Source: Nonlabens sp. Hel1_33_55 (GTDB lineage Bacteria; Bacteroidota; Bacteroidia; Flavobacteriales; Flavobacteriaceae). Taken from it: a stretch of DNA of 64,000 nt. Of the stretch, positions 42,831-52,144 are shown piece by piece. The position numbers and the translations under genes were made by a program. Under the pieces are notes generated by a model. It was not told the origin of the DNA, searched no databases, and saw nothing but the letters and a program-made list of their open reading frames with translations. Where the stretch lies: NCBI RefSeq assembly GCF_900101765.1, contig NZ_LT627735.1, positions 1,776,001 through 1,840,000 on the forward strand. Reading direction: 5' to 3'. Position 1 is the first letter of the stretch; every line of letters starts with the position of its first letter.

Positions 42831-43067
42831 ATGAGAAAACTCAAATTGATCTGGGATTTCAAGGGCCCTAATGCAGAATTAACATCAAAGCACCACTTGA
42901 CGCACCTGCGTGAATATGTCAAGGCAAATGAAGTTCCCATACTTGCAGCTGGAGTTGAACACATCACTGGAATTCACCACATTTGTTTCGTTGCAGTGAA
43001 TGAAGAAAACATGATTGAAATAAGAGATAACCTAAAACCTCATAGAGGACAGTTATGGCAGGATTAA
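42831..43067 (+). CDS. Conserved hypothetical small protein
   Basis: A 78-residue protein (MRKLKLIWDFKGPNAELTSK... ending GQLWQD) with His-rich segments KHHLTHLREY and HITGIHHICF. I recognise no domain. It overlaps the following FAD-linked oxidase gene by 13 bp, so the two are probably co-expressed, and a supporting role for the oxidase is conceivable. Its soluble, well-balanced composition suggests a real protein. Confidence 0.7.
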   Translation: MRKLKLIWDFKGPNAELTSKHHLTHLREYVKANEVPILAAGVEHITGIHHICFVAVNEENMIEIRDNLKPHRGQLWQD

Positions 43068-44446
43068 ATCTTATCCAACAACTACATAAAATACTCCCTG
43101 AAAATAGAGTTCTGGATACCAATCAATTGTCAGAACGGTACTCGCATATCTGGCACATGGATCAATCCCTAATTGCTTTAGGTGTTGTTTTACCAGAAAC
43201 TACAGAAGAAGTAAGCCAGATACTCAAAGCTTGTCATACATCAGGTACCCAAATTATAGTTCACGGTGGTTTAACCAACTTAGTAGGTGGCACAGAAACT
43301 AACGCAGATCAATTAGTCATCTCTCTGGAGCGCATGAATCAGATTGAAGAAATTGACGAGAATAGCCGTACGGCAACCGTACAATCTGGTGTTATTCTGG
43401 AGAGTCTTCATACTGCGCTAGAAGAAAAAAACCTTTTGTTTCCCTTAAATTTTGGAGCTCGTGGCAGCGCGCAAATAGGTGGTATCATTTCGTCAAACGC
43501 TGGCGGCCTGCGTGTTTTGAAATACGGAATGACAAGAAAATTGATTCTAGGTCTGGAAGCTGTGATGGCAGATGGAACCATCATAAGCTCGACGAAGAAA
43601 ATCATCAAAGACAATTCTGGGTATGATCTCAAACAATTATTTATTGGGTCAGAAGGTACGCTAGGAATAGTCACTCGTGCCGTACTCAAACTGGAAGAAG
43701 CTCCCAGCAGCCGTAATGCCGCCTATCTCGCTGTGGATGATTATCAAAGCGTGGTGCGCCTGCTCAAGTTTTTTGATCAAGGACTCGCTGGAAAACTTAG
43801 TGGTTTTGAATTGATCTGGTGCAATTCCTATGAACAAATGACGAGCACGAGCGATGCTGTGAGACCACCGTTGCCCTACGGATACAACTACTACATTCTA
43901 GTAGAATCACTAGGTAGTCAAATCGAACAAGATCAAACGGAATTTCAAAACTTGCTGGAACAAGTAATCGAGAAAGAAATGGCACTTGATGCCGTGATGG
44001 CACAATCACCTAGTGATGTAGAATGGTTTTTCCGCATTAGGGAAGATGTTAATAATCTAACCGATTCCATGACACACGATCAGCATTTTGACATCAGTTT
44101 GCCCGTGGCTTTAATTGGCGATTATATTGAGGAATGCTACCAAAAACTCAAAAACATTGCCGGTATTGAGCAGGTCTATGCTTTTGGCCATGTTGCAGAT
44201 GGGAACATTCATTTTATGATAGGAAAAGAGCATCTCAAAGATGACTTACGGTTGAAAATCAATGATATTATCTACACTGGACTCAAGGAAATAGGTGGTT
44301 CAGTTAGTGCTGAACATGGCATTGGTCTGCACAAAAAGGATTACCTCAACATCAGCCGGTCTGAATCTGAGATTGCTTTAATGAAAACGCTCAAAGCTTC
44401 CCTAGATCCTAAAGGTATCCTGAATCCCGGTCGTATTCTAGCCTGA
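43055..44446 (+). CDS. FAD-linked oxidase, GlcD/D-2-hydroxyacid dehydrogenase type
   Basis: A 463-residue VAO/PCMH-family flavoprotein. The FAD-binding domain (about 35-220) has VHGGLTNLVGGTE and GGIISSNAGGLRVLKYGMTR; the substrate and cap domain carries FGHVADGNIHFMIG and AEHGIGLHKKDYL. This matches GlcD, D-lactate or D-2-hydroxyglutarate dehydrogenases that oxidise D-2-hydroxyacids with electron transfer from FAD. The exact substrate cannot be told. A palindrome copy follows the stop by 14 bp. Confidence 0.9.
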   Translation: MAGLNLIQQLHKILPENRVLDTNQLSERYSHIWHMDQSLIALGVVLPETTEEVSQILKACHTSGTQIIVHGGLTNLVGGTETNADQLVISLERMNQIEEIDENSRTATVQSGVILESLHTALEEKNLLFPLNFGARGSAQIGGIISSNAGGLRVLKYGMTRKLILGLEAVMADGTIISSTKKIIKDNSGYDLKQLFIGSEGTLGIVTRAVLKLEEAPSSRNAAYLAVDDYQSVVRLLKFFDQGLAGKLSGFELIWCNSYEQMTSTSDAVRPPLPYGYNYYILVESLGSQIEQDQTEFQNLLEQVIEKEMALDAVMAQSPSDVEWFFRIREDVNNLTDSMTHDQHFDISLPVALIGDYIEECYQKLKNIAGIEQVYAFGHVADGNIHFMIGKEHLKDDLRLKINDIIYTGLKEIGGSVSAEHGIGLHKKDYLNISRSESEIALMKTLKASLDPKGILNPGRILA

Positions 44447-44460
44447 TATTTGTCTTGTTA

Positions 44461-44476
44461 CGCTTTCGCGAAAGCG
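44461..44476. repeat. Palindrome copy 13 (intergenic)
   Basis: CGCTTTCGCGAAAGCG between the convergent FAD oxidase (stop 44446) and GH3 gene (stop 44493). No classical terminator is seen in this gap. Confidence 0.95.
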
Positions 44477-44492
44477 AGAAAATTCAATTTCA

Positions 44493-46811
44493 TTATTGCT
44501 TCAACATAAAGCTTTGTTTAAGATTTGCCTGGGAAGATCCTCCAACCCAAACATTGAAGTTTCCATCCTCCAATAGCCAGTTGCCTTGATTATCGAAGAA
44601 TCCTAATTCATTAGAAGTTAATATGAAGGAAATATTTTGGGATTCTCCAGCTTCCAATTCAATTTTCTTGAAGCCTTTGAGCTCTCTGACAGGTCGTATT
44701 GTTGTCGCAAACTCATCCTGAATATAGAGTTGAGCCACCTCAGTTCCTTTGCGGTCTCCAACGTTCTTGATCTGCGCCGTTACCGTGATCGTCCCATCAA
44801 CTGAGAAATTGTCGTTTATTTCAATCTGATCATACTCAAACGTTGTGTAACTAAGCCCAAAACCGAAGGGCCACAGTGGCTCATTAGGAGCATCTTGATA
44901 GTGAGAATTAAAAACAGTTCCTTCATTATAGTCCTTAGGCCTGCCCGTATTTTTATGGTTGTAATAGATGGGAACCTGACCTACATCGAATGGAAAACTC
45001 ATGGGTAATTTACCAGATGGGTTGAAATCGCCATGAAGTACTTGTGCAATAGCGTGACCACTTTGAGATCCCAATTGCCATGCTTCAACAATTGCTGGAA
45101 TATTTTTCTTTGCCCATGGTAATGCTAATGGCCGGCCGTTTGTAAGTACCAGAACTATGTTTTGGTTTACCGCATAAACCTGCTCTAGAAACTGCTGTTG
45201 TACACCTGGTAATCCTAGATCAGTCCTGCTACGTGCCTCACCGCTTTGGAGACCATGTTCTCCTAGCAACATGATGACAACATCTGCATTTTTAGCCGCA
45301 TCTAAAGCTGCCTTAGTGCCTGTAGTATCAGTTTTATTATAGATTAATTCCTGGGAGAATTCTGCTTTGCTGGTGACGAAAGCTGGACCTCTTTCAAAAT
45401 TAAAGTTACCTTTTGAATAGGTGGATAAGCCTTCCTGCAAACTAACGGCGGTGTTATCAATGGCTCCCAAACGCCAGTTGCCCAAAACACTATTCTTATC
45501 AAAAGCCAGATCTCCTAAAACAGCGATTTTTTGATCCCTTTTTAATGGCAATAAGTCACCCTCGTTTTTCAGTAAAACGATAGATTTTAGTGCCATGTCA
45601 AGAGCTCCTTCTTTGATCTCATTACTGTCTATGACTTTAGCTTCATCTTCTTCACTGCAATATCTGTAAGGGTCTTCAAAAAGTCCCAGCTCAAATTTGA
45701 CCTTGAGAATTCGCTTGACTGCATCATCAATAGTCGCCATTGAAACAGTTCCATCTTCTACCAATTGCTCTAGATAATCCAGATAAACATATGATTCCAT
45801 ATCCATATCAATTCCAGCATTTACAGAAAGTCGTGCGGCAGCTATATCGTCTGGAGCATAGTTATGATTGATCATTTCTTTAATGGAAGCCCAATCAGAG
45901 ACGACAAAACCTTCAAAATTCCATTTGTCTTTTAGTATGTCGCGGAACAAGAAATAATTTGCAGACGCTGGTATGCCGTTCAAGTCATTAAAGCTACTCA
46001 TAAAAGTTCGTGCACCTGCGTCAACTGCAGCTTTAAAGGGTGGCAGTACGACATTATAAAGAGTTGAAGTACCTATATCAACCGTATTATATTCACGTCC
46101 AGATTCAGAAAACCCATAAGCAGCAAAGTGCTTAGCACAAGCAGCGATGGTAAAGCGGTTAGAAAGATCATCTCCTTGAAATCCCTTAACACGTGCCTTG
46201 GCAATCAAGCTACCCAAATATGGATCTTCACCAGCACCTTCCATCACACGTCCCCAACGGGCGTCTCGTGATATATCAACCATGGGTGCAAATGTCCAAT
46301 TAAGTCCTGCGGCAGCTGCTTCTTTTGCCGCTAACCTTGATGAATTCTCAATCGCTTCCATATCCCAGCTTGCAGACTCTGCCAGTGGAATGGGTGCCAT
46401 AGTCTGGTATCCATGAATCACGTCAAATCCAAAAATTAGTGGAATACCCAATCGAGTCTCCTCAACGGCAATTCTTTGAACTGCTCTAACATTCTTCACT
46501 CCGCGAACATTAAGCATGGAACCTACCAATCCATCTCTTATGTCTTGCGTTTTACTTTCTTCATCACTCGCTTTATTCACTGGTCCAGTAAAATCCCTAA
46601 AACCTGTATACTGGTTCATTTGACCTATTTTCTCACGTAAAGTCATTAATCCCAGTAGTGAATCTACTTTACGATCTAGGTCACTTTGAATCACTGTCGA
46701 TTTATTTTCATTTGGTTTGATAGCGGTCTGGTTTGTCTTAGCGCCACAAGAATAAATGGATATAAATACCAGAAGTCCAATAATTATCTTAAAACTATAT
46801 TTCATAAACAT
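44493..46811 (-). CDS. GH3 beta-glucosidase lipoprotein (BglX-like)
   Basis: A 772-residue enzyme with a lipoprotein signal (LLVFISIYSC, Cys at residue 22). The GH3 N-terminal barrel has FGFDVIHGYQT, CAKHFAAYGFSESGREYN and the nucleophile Asp306 in GFVVSDWAS. An alpha/beta sandwich and a C-terminal fibronectin-like domain (FGFGLSYTTFEYDQI, GTEVAQLYIQD) follow. BglX-type enzymes release glucose from beta-glucan oligosaccharides at the cell surface or periplasm. It closes the beta-glucan locus. The second Met (46805) is an alternative start. Confidence 0.93.
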   Translation of the reverse strand: MFMKYSFKIIIGLLVFISIYSCGAKTNQTAIKPNENKSTVIQSDLDRKVDSLLGLMTLREKIGQMNQYTGFRDFTGPVNKASDEESKTQDIRDGLVGSMLNVRGVKNVRAVQRIAVEETRLGIPLIFGFDVIHGYQTMAPIPLAESASWDMEAIENSSRLAAKEAAAAGLNWTFAPMVDISRDARWGRVMEGAGEDPYLGSLIAKARVKGFQGDDLSNRFTIAACAKHFAAYGFSESGREYNTVDIGTSTLYNVVLPPFKAAVDAGARTFMSSFNDLNGIPASANYFLFRDILKDKWNFEGFVVSDWASIKEMINHNYAPDDIAAARLSVNAGIDMDMESYVYLDYLEQLVEDGTVSMATIDDAVKRILKVKFELGLFEDPYRYCSEEDEAKVIDSNEIKEGALDMALKSIVLLKNEGDLLPLKRDQKIAVLGDLAFDKNSVLGNWRLGAIDNTAVSLQEGLSTYSKGNFNFERGPAFVTSKAEFSQELIYNKTDTTGTKAALDAAKNADVVIMLLGEHGLQSGEARSRTDLGLPGVQQQFLEQVYAVNQNIVLVLTNGRPLALPWAKKNIPAIVEAWQLGSQSGHAIAQVLHGDFNPSGKLPMSFPFDVGQVPIYYNHKNTGRPKDYNEGTVFNSHYQDAPNEPLWPFGFGLSYTTFEYDQIEINDNFSVDGTITVTAQIKNVGDRKGTEVAQLYIQDEFATTIRPVRELKGFKKIELEAGESQNISFILTSNELGFFDNQGNWLLEDGNFNVWVGGSSQANLKQSFMLKQ

Positions 46812-46938
46812 GAGTGGTCATTATATATTTTGGAGGAATAATATCCTTGAAGAACTGGCAAAATATCAATTAAGCCTGACTTGGGAAAGAGTCTCAAAAT
46901 AAAAGATTTTGATCATTACCAAATCTCTAGTGTAATTC

Positions 46939-46954
46939 CGCTTTCGCGAAAGCG
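46939..46954. repeat. Palindrome copy 14 (intergenic)
   Basis: CGCTTTCGCGAAAGCG in the gap upstream of the GH3 gene, about 130 bp before its start. Confidence 0.95.
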
Positions 46955-47023
46955 ATATGTTTTAAAGTCAACATCAAATCGAAAGGTTTTCTAATAGTAT
47001 AAGTTCTGAAACTGATGCAAATA

Positions 47024-47055
47024 AAAATGGATTGTCTTTTCAGACAATCCATTTT
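47024..47055 (-). terminator. Terminator after the T9SS glycan-binding gene
   Basis: Perfect 14-bp stem AAAATGGATTGTCT/AGACAATCCATTTT with loop TTTC, 21 bp beyond the stop at 47077. Confidence 0.85.
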
Positions 47056-47076
47056 AAAAATTAAATTTTTTAAGAT

Positions 47077-48609
47077 TTAGTTCTTAATCAACTTTATGGT
47101 AGTACTACCAGAAGCAGTATTTACTTTTGCTAAATAAACTCCAGTTGATAATGCAGAGTTGTCAATAGTTAAGGAACTACCTTCTACAACCTGACTAAAT
47201 ACTTTGCTACCTAAGATAGAGTAAACATCTACAGATTGAATAGTAACATCACTGGCAACTATATTCCATGAACCGCTTGATGGGTTAGGGAATATTCTGA
47301 AGTTATCTCTGTTAACTGAAGGATTGCTTGCGGTTGCCTCTTTTGAAAAATATAGGTTATCTACGAATACCGTTCCTGAACCAGCTGGGTTACCAGAAAT
47401 AATATATTGAGTAATATTTGTAAAATCAGTCATTCCTTTAGCTTGGAAATCTGAAAGCGGCAAACTGAAATGAACCCACTCTCCTTGAGCTGGAGCTGGT
47501 CCAGATGCATTAGAAGCAGGCTCAGTTGTACCGAAAATCAGTTCTGCTTCGGTATCACCATTTGCTCCTGCAAAACCATCACCTTTAAAATCAACTAATT
47601 TAAATCTAAAGAGAGTCATATTAGGTGTCCATATATCAAAATTGATAAAATTCATATCAGCTACAGTGGCATTAATAGCGTTTCCACCGACGGTTTCAAT
47701 ACCAACAAAGTCTAAATTGGTGTATTTAAGGGTAGGATTAGACTCTATATTTACTTCCTCAAAATTTGCAGAACTAAAACCTGCTCTAAAAGTATTTACC
47801 GTAACGTCATTATAAGCTCCAGAAAATAATGATATTACATCTGCTTGAGCAGCTGTAGGCGTTGGAGCTGGAGTAGTAGGTTCCGTTGGTCCATTTGTAC
47901 ATGGTTGACAAGTTGGACCACCACAATCTACACCAGTTTCTTCACCGTTTTGAATATTATCTGAACAGGTATCTTGCTCTGGGTCAGAAGTTTTGGTAGC
48001 GGTAAATGTAATGTTATCAATATGAATCACGGTATTAGGATCTCTCTCAGCGGTATTCGCTTCAGATCTCCAATCTACATAAACTACCATTTGGGAAACG
48101 TTTGTAACATCTCCAGTAATCGTTACTTCGTAGGTTAAGGTTTGCCATTCGTCGACAATAGAATTATCTACATTTGGATTACTTGAAGAAATTGTCGCAG
48201 CATTACCGTCTGTCGTAAATGAAGTTCCTCCTGGTACAGTTCCCATCTTAATTCCTACCGTACCAACATAATTTTTGTTGATATCCATCGATAGAGTAAA
48301 AGTTTGACCTATAGCCGGTAATGACCACGTACCAAACTTAGCATCTGCGGCTACATTATTTACACCTGCATAGAATGCGTTACCAGGACCAACTTGAACC
48401 CGTAATACCTTAGATAACGTGGCATTTGTGCCATCAAGATCTGGATTATCGATAATAGTTGCTGGTGGTGGAGTGTTGTCAAAAGTTACCCAATTAGATG
48501 CAACTCCATCTGGCCCATCTGGTTCAAAATCAAATAAATATTGCTGCTCCTGAGCAAACCCAAGTTGTACTAGACATAATGCTAATACTAATAAAGTAAT
48601 TTTTTTCAT
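47077..48609 (-). CDS. T9SS-secreted putative glycan-binding protein
   Basis: A 510-residue protein with a Sec signal peptide (LLVLALCLVQLGFAQ). An N-terminal CBM-like beta domain is followed by a Cys-rich linker (SDNIQNGEETGVDCGGPTC), a Pro/Thr linker and a second beta-sandwich module (about residues 250-425: ADVISLFSGAYNDVTVNTF... FVDNLYFSK). The protein ends in a T9SS type A sorting domain (FRIFPNPSSGSWNIV... STGVYLAKVNT). It should be secreted or surface-attached by the type IX system. The second module is shared with the lipoprotein at 59451. No catalytic motif is seen, so carbohydrate binding is inferred. Confidence 0.82.
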   Translation of the reverse strand: MKKITLLVLALCLVQLGFAQEQQYLFDFEPDGPDGVASNWVTFDNTPPPATIIDNPDLDGTNATLSKVLRVQVGPGNAFYAGVNNVAADAKFGTWSLPAIGQTFTLSMDINKNYVGTVGIKMGTVPGGTSFTTDGNAATISSSNPNVDNSIVDEWQTLTYEVTITGDVTNVSQMVVYVDWRSEANTAERDPNTVIHIDNITFTATKTSDPEQDTCSDNIQNGEETGVDCGGPTCQPCTNGPTEPTTPAPTPTAAQADVISLFSGAYNDVTVNTFRAGFSSANFEEVNIESNPTLKYTNLDFVGIETVGGNAINATVADMNFINFDIWTPNMTLFRFKLVDFKGDGFAGANGDTEAELIFGTTEPASNASGPAPAQGEWVHFSLPLSDFQAKGMTDFTNITQYIISGNPAGSGTVFVDNLYFSKEATASNPSVNRDNFRIFPNPSSGSWNIVASDVTIQSVDVYSILGSKVFSQVVEGSSLTIDNSALSTGVYLAKVNTASGSTTIKLIKN

Positions 48610-48706
48610 AATGATCTGTTTTAAATTAATAATTATTGTTATAAATGTAAATAATAAGAAATTAAAATAAGGATTTCACAACACTACAAATAATATACAG
48701 TCACAA

Positions 48707-48729
48707 AACTTTCTTTGAAAGAGAAAGTT
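48707..48729. promoter_or_regulatory. Inverted repeat upstream of the T9SS protein gene
   Basis: AACTTTCT and AGAAAGTT form an 8-bp inverted repeat around 7 bp, about 100 bp upstream of the start at 48609. This 273-bp gap probably holds the promoter, but no full consensus is visible. Confidence 0.25.
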
Positions 48730-48882
48730 CTGTCGAAATGCATGTTATGGCAGATATAAGGATAAATTTTGATAGATGGTTATTTAGCAAATAGATAATG
48801 TTGTAGTGATGTTGAGTTATTAATTAAGAGCAGAAACTCAACGCAAACGAAATAGTTCATTGTATTTCTCCATAATATGCTA

Positions 48883-49791
48883 TTAGAACTTTAGATTTTC
48901 ATGCTTATCCCAAAGACCCCAGAATGCTCCTACTTCACCTTCGTCAGTTTGTTTCCAGGATTCATCGAATGATGAAAAATAAAAGACATCAATTTCATTA
49001 TCCTTGGACCATTGTTGTGTATCGATGAAGTATTTCATTGCATTAATTTCTGATGGATGTGAATCACGCAAACTCTCACCTCTACTAGGCCATCCTGTTT
49101 CTGACACGATGACTCTTTTGCCTTTGGAAACATTTAATACTCGATGGAACATATCATTCATGTGACCCAGAGAATATTCGATCGCTGTTCCTTCCCAAAA
49201 TGGGTAACAATTCGTCAGTATGACATCAGAGTTCTCCACTAGCTCAGGATGAACCACAAATTCATAGTATGCGTCTACGTATCCCATAGGCACATTGGGG
49301 ACGGAGTCTTTAAAGCGCTTCATGTATTCTAATAGTTGATCTTTAGAAAGATCATTGCGATACAAAACTTCATTGCCTATGGCAGCGATATCAACGAAAC
49401 CTTTTTGAGCTAGATCAATGAGAGCTTCCATCTCTAGTTCATTTTTCTCAAGGTCATCACTCAACCAGGCACCTACAAGAGTTTTCATTCCCTGCTCATG
49501 CGCGATTTGTGGTACAAACTCGTTACCTTCAATACAAGAGAAAGAACGTACCCATTTAGCATACTTATTCAACTTCTTGATGCGTCGTTCCACTTGTTGC
49601 CTTGTTATGTTATGGCCAGGTTCCTGTCCATCTTCATACATACTAAAACATATACCATGCATTCCGCCTTCTAAGGTTTTGCGCCATAGTGCACGTAAAG
49701 CTTTGTCGTCATACTTGGCAGAATCTATTCCTTGAGTCTCTGTAAAGTTTCTACTATTCCCTTTTAAAAATTGTTCTTCTCTAAATGACAT
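48883..49791 (-). CDS. Cytosolic GH17 beta-1,3-glucanase
   Basis: A 302-residue GH17 domain without signal peptide, hence cytoplasmic. Both catalytic Glu are present: acid/base E141 in AAIGNEVLYR and nucleophile E231 in VSETGWPSRG. It closely resembles the GH17 domain fused to the MFS transporter encoded directly upstream (shared WVRSFSC-EGNE, FYFSSFDESWK, GEVGA-WG-WDK-ENLK), so the two arose by duplication. The gap between the genes is one base. It probably hydrolyses or transglycosylates imported beta-1,3-gluco-oligosaccharides. Confidence 0.9.
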   Translation of the reverse strand: MSFREEQFLKGNSRNFTETQGIDSAKYDDKALRALWRKTLEGGMHGICFSMYEDGQEPGHNITRQQVERRIKKLNKYAKWVRSFSCIEGNEFVPQIAHEQGMKTLVGAWLSDDLEKNELEMEALIDLAQKGFVDIAAIGNEVLYRNDLSKDQLLEYMKRFKDSVPNVPMGYVDAYYEFVVHPELVENSDVILTNCYPFWEGTAIEYSLGHMNDMFHRVLNVSKGKRVIVSETGWPSRGESLRDSHPSEINAMKYFIDTQQWSKDNEIDVFYFSSFDESWKQTDEGEVGAFWGLWDKHENLKF

Positions 49792-49792
49792 T

Positions 49793-52132
49793 TTAGTATT
49801 TTAAGTTTTCGTTTTTATCCCATATTCCCCAACGTGCTCCAACTTCTCCTTCTTGACGAGCCTTCCACGATTCATCAAATGAAGAAAAGTAAAAAGTCTC
49901 TACAGATTTTTGAGCAGACCAGTTATTCACGTTAATAAAGTATTTCATTGCATTCTCTTTTGAGGGAACAGCATCTTGGTTTGTTTTTCCAAGATTAGGC
50001 CATCCAGTCTCTGCTACAATAATAGGTTTACCCTTGGAAACACCAGAGACAGCATTATACATACCATCCAGATATACCGTAGCGGTATCAATATGACAGC
50101 CTTCCCAGAAAGGATAGCAATTTGCGAGTATCACATCAATCTCATCGATCAATTCTGGACTTTCTATAAATTTGTAGTAGGCATCTACATAACCTACTGG
50201 TATATTAGGAAGTTCATTTTTGACTCTTCGAATATATTCTAAAAGCTCAGCTGGTGAGAGTTCCTCCCTAAGTAAGACTTCATTACCAACAACGGCGATA
50301 TCGACCATACCGCTTTTAGCTTGTTTAATTAGACCTTCAATTTCAAGTTCGTTGCGATCGCGATTATTACTTATCCATGCTCCAGCAATCGTTTTGATCC
50401 CTTTGGCTCTTGCAGACACAGGTATAAGCTCGTTACCTTCAGTACAAGAAAAAGATCGCACCCATTTCGTATAAGGCTCAATAACTTCCATCCTAACATC
50501 GATCTGGGTTCCAGAAAGTTGGTCACCAATATTTTGACCTTCCAAGTACGGACTGAAACACAAACCATGAACTCCAGCTTGAAGGCTGTTGTGAAATTTA
50601 GTAGTTAATGTGGCTTCATTAATTCTCGTCTCAACATCAGTTGAATACCTGCCATCGCTACTTATTGAAATGAGAGAATTGAGTTTGTTAAGGGCATAAA
50701 AGGATGATGTTGGTCGTATTGCCTTTTGAATTCTACGCTTTGCTAATTCTGCACTTATCACTTGAGATTTCTCTTCCGTTAATTCATATTTGCGCATAAT
50801 CCACATAGCACCTAAAGTTCCCACTATGGGTAGCCCTGAATAGAAAACCCGTATTCCAGTAATAGAAGCTTCTGAATTTACTGCATCTGGTACAAAGCCA
50901 ACAAGCGTCATAATGGCTCCCGTTAGAAGACCTGCAATTGCAAATCCAAATTTTACCATCCACCAATAAATTGCTCCAAAAACACCTTCTCTGCGCTTAC
51001 CTGAATTAAGCTCATCCACATCGATTACATCAGAAGTCATTGACATCATTAAAGTAAATAAACTCCCAATACCAAATGAGAAGAAAGGCAATGCAAACAA
51101 GAATAAGTATGGCTTGCCTGGAACAAATAGGAACCACAACATGATGTATCCTATAATTGAAATTCCCTGCGATACCAAAAATGCTTTTTTCTTACCCAGC
51201 TTCTTAGACATTCTAGCTACAATTGGAATCACCAAAAATGTGGTGACTAACGCACCAACACTACCTAATAATGTAGGCCAGATCCCAGCAGCAGCAGCGT
51301 CTCCTGCAAACAAATAGTACACGACGATAAAGAATGAAAAACCTGCAACGGTATTAAATGCATTGAAGATTAAAAAAGTAGAATAACAGAGGCGTTTAAA
51401 GTCATCTATTTTAAAAGCTTCTTTAAAATTCTCTACAATTTCCTTCAAACTACCGCCAATCGTTTTGAAAGTCAAAGGTGTCAAGCTTTCATCATCCTTA
51501 GTTGATTTGCTATCCACAAAAAAGGCTGGAACCATGGCAAGTATGGCACATATGACCGCTACCCAAATAGCAATAGTTCGTGTAGCTACGGCACCATTTT
51601 CAAACCATTCTGGATCATACATAATCACCCAAAACCATGGAGCAATCACCCAGGCCCATTGACCTATCCATTGAGCTACGGCCATGATATCAGTACGCTC
51701 ATGAAAATCATCGCTCATCTCATAACCCATCGCAACGTAAGGCACGCTAAAAATGGTCAGACCTAAATAAAAGACTAAAGACCACAGCAAAAAGTAAGTG
51801 AAATTGTAGCTCAAGCTATCCACTTCATACAGTTGCCACATCATGGCAAACGATACTCCCATAATGATCGCACCTAGAAAAACGTATTGCCTGCGACGAC
51901 CCCAAACTGATCTTGTATTATCTGATATAAAACCCATTATAGGGTCTGTAATCGAATCAAAAACTCGAGGCAAAAAGAATAAAATTCCCCACATCCAGGT
52001 TGGGAATCCTAAGTTCTGTACAAGAACAACCATAAAAATACCTAGTGCTGCAGGAAACATCTGATTGGATAACATACCCAACCCAAATGCAACCTTTTGA
52101 CCAAAATGAACTTTATTCTTAGCACTAGACAT
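49793..52132 (-). CDS. MFS sugar transporter fused to a GH17 domain
   Basis: A 779-residue fusion. Residues about 1-447 form a 12-TM GPH-type symporter (FGQKVAFGLGML at the start, RVFDSITDPIMGFISDNT, GRRRQYVFLG, DVIDVDELNSGKRREGVFGAIYWW). Residues about 447-490 are a basic linker, and about 490-779 form a GH17 domain with acid/base E618 (VVGNEV) and nucleophile E708 (VAETGWP). GPH transporters have cytoplasmic termini, so the glycosidase faces the cytosol. The design would couple uptake of a beta-glucan oligosaccharide to its immediate processing. There is no frame break between the parts. Confidence 0.9.
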   Translation of the reverse strand: MSSAKNKVHFGQKVAFGLGMLSNQMFPAALGIFMVVLVQNLGFPTWMWGILFFLPRVFDSITDPIMGFISDNTRSVWGRRRQYVFLGAIIMGVSFAMMWQLYEVDSLSYNFTYFLLWSLVFYLGLTIFSVPYVAMGYEMSDDFHERTDIMAVAQWIGQWAWVIAPWFWVIMYDPEWFENGAVATRTIAIWVAVICAILAMVPAFFVDSKSTKDDESLTPLTFKTIGGSLKEIVENFKEAFKIDDFKRLCYSTFLIFNAFNTVAGFSFFIVVYYLFAGDAAAAGIWPTLLGSVGALVTTFLVIPIVARMSKKLGKKKAFLVSQGISIIGYIMLWFLFVPGKPYLFLFALPFFSFGIGSLFTLMMSMTSDVIDVDELNSGKRREGVFGAIYWWMVKFGFAIAGLLTGAIMTLVGFVPDAVNSEASITGIRVFYSGLPIVGTLGAMWIMRKYELTEEKSQVISAELAKRRIQKAIRPTSSFYALNKLNSLISISSDGRYSTDVETRINEATLTTKFHNSLQAGVHGLCFSPYLEGQNIGDQLSGTQIDVRMEVIEPYTKWVRSFSCTEGNELIPVSARAKGIKTIAGAWISNNRDRNELEIEGLIKQAKSGMVDIAVVGNEVLLREELSPAELLEYIRRVKNELPNIPVGYVDAYYKFIESPELIDEIDVILANCYPFWEGCHIDTATVYLDGMYNAVSGVSKGKPIIVAETGWPNLGKTNQDAVPSKENAMKYFINVNNWSAQKSVETFYFSSFDESWKARQEGEVGARWGIWDKNENLKY

Positions 52133-52144
52133 ACAGGTGAGTTT

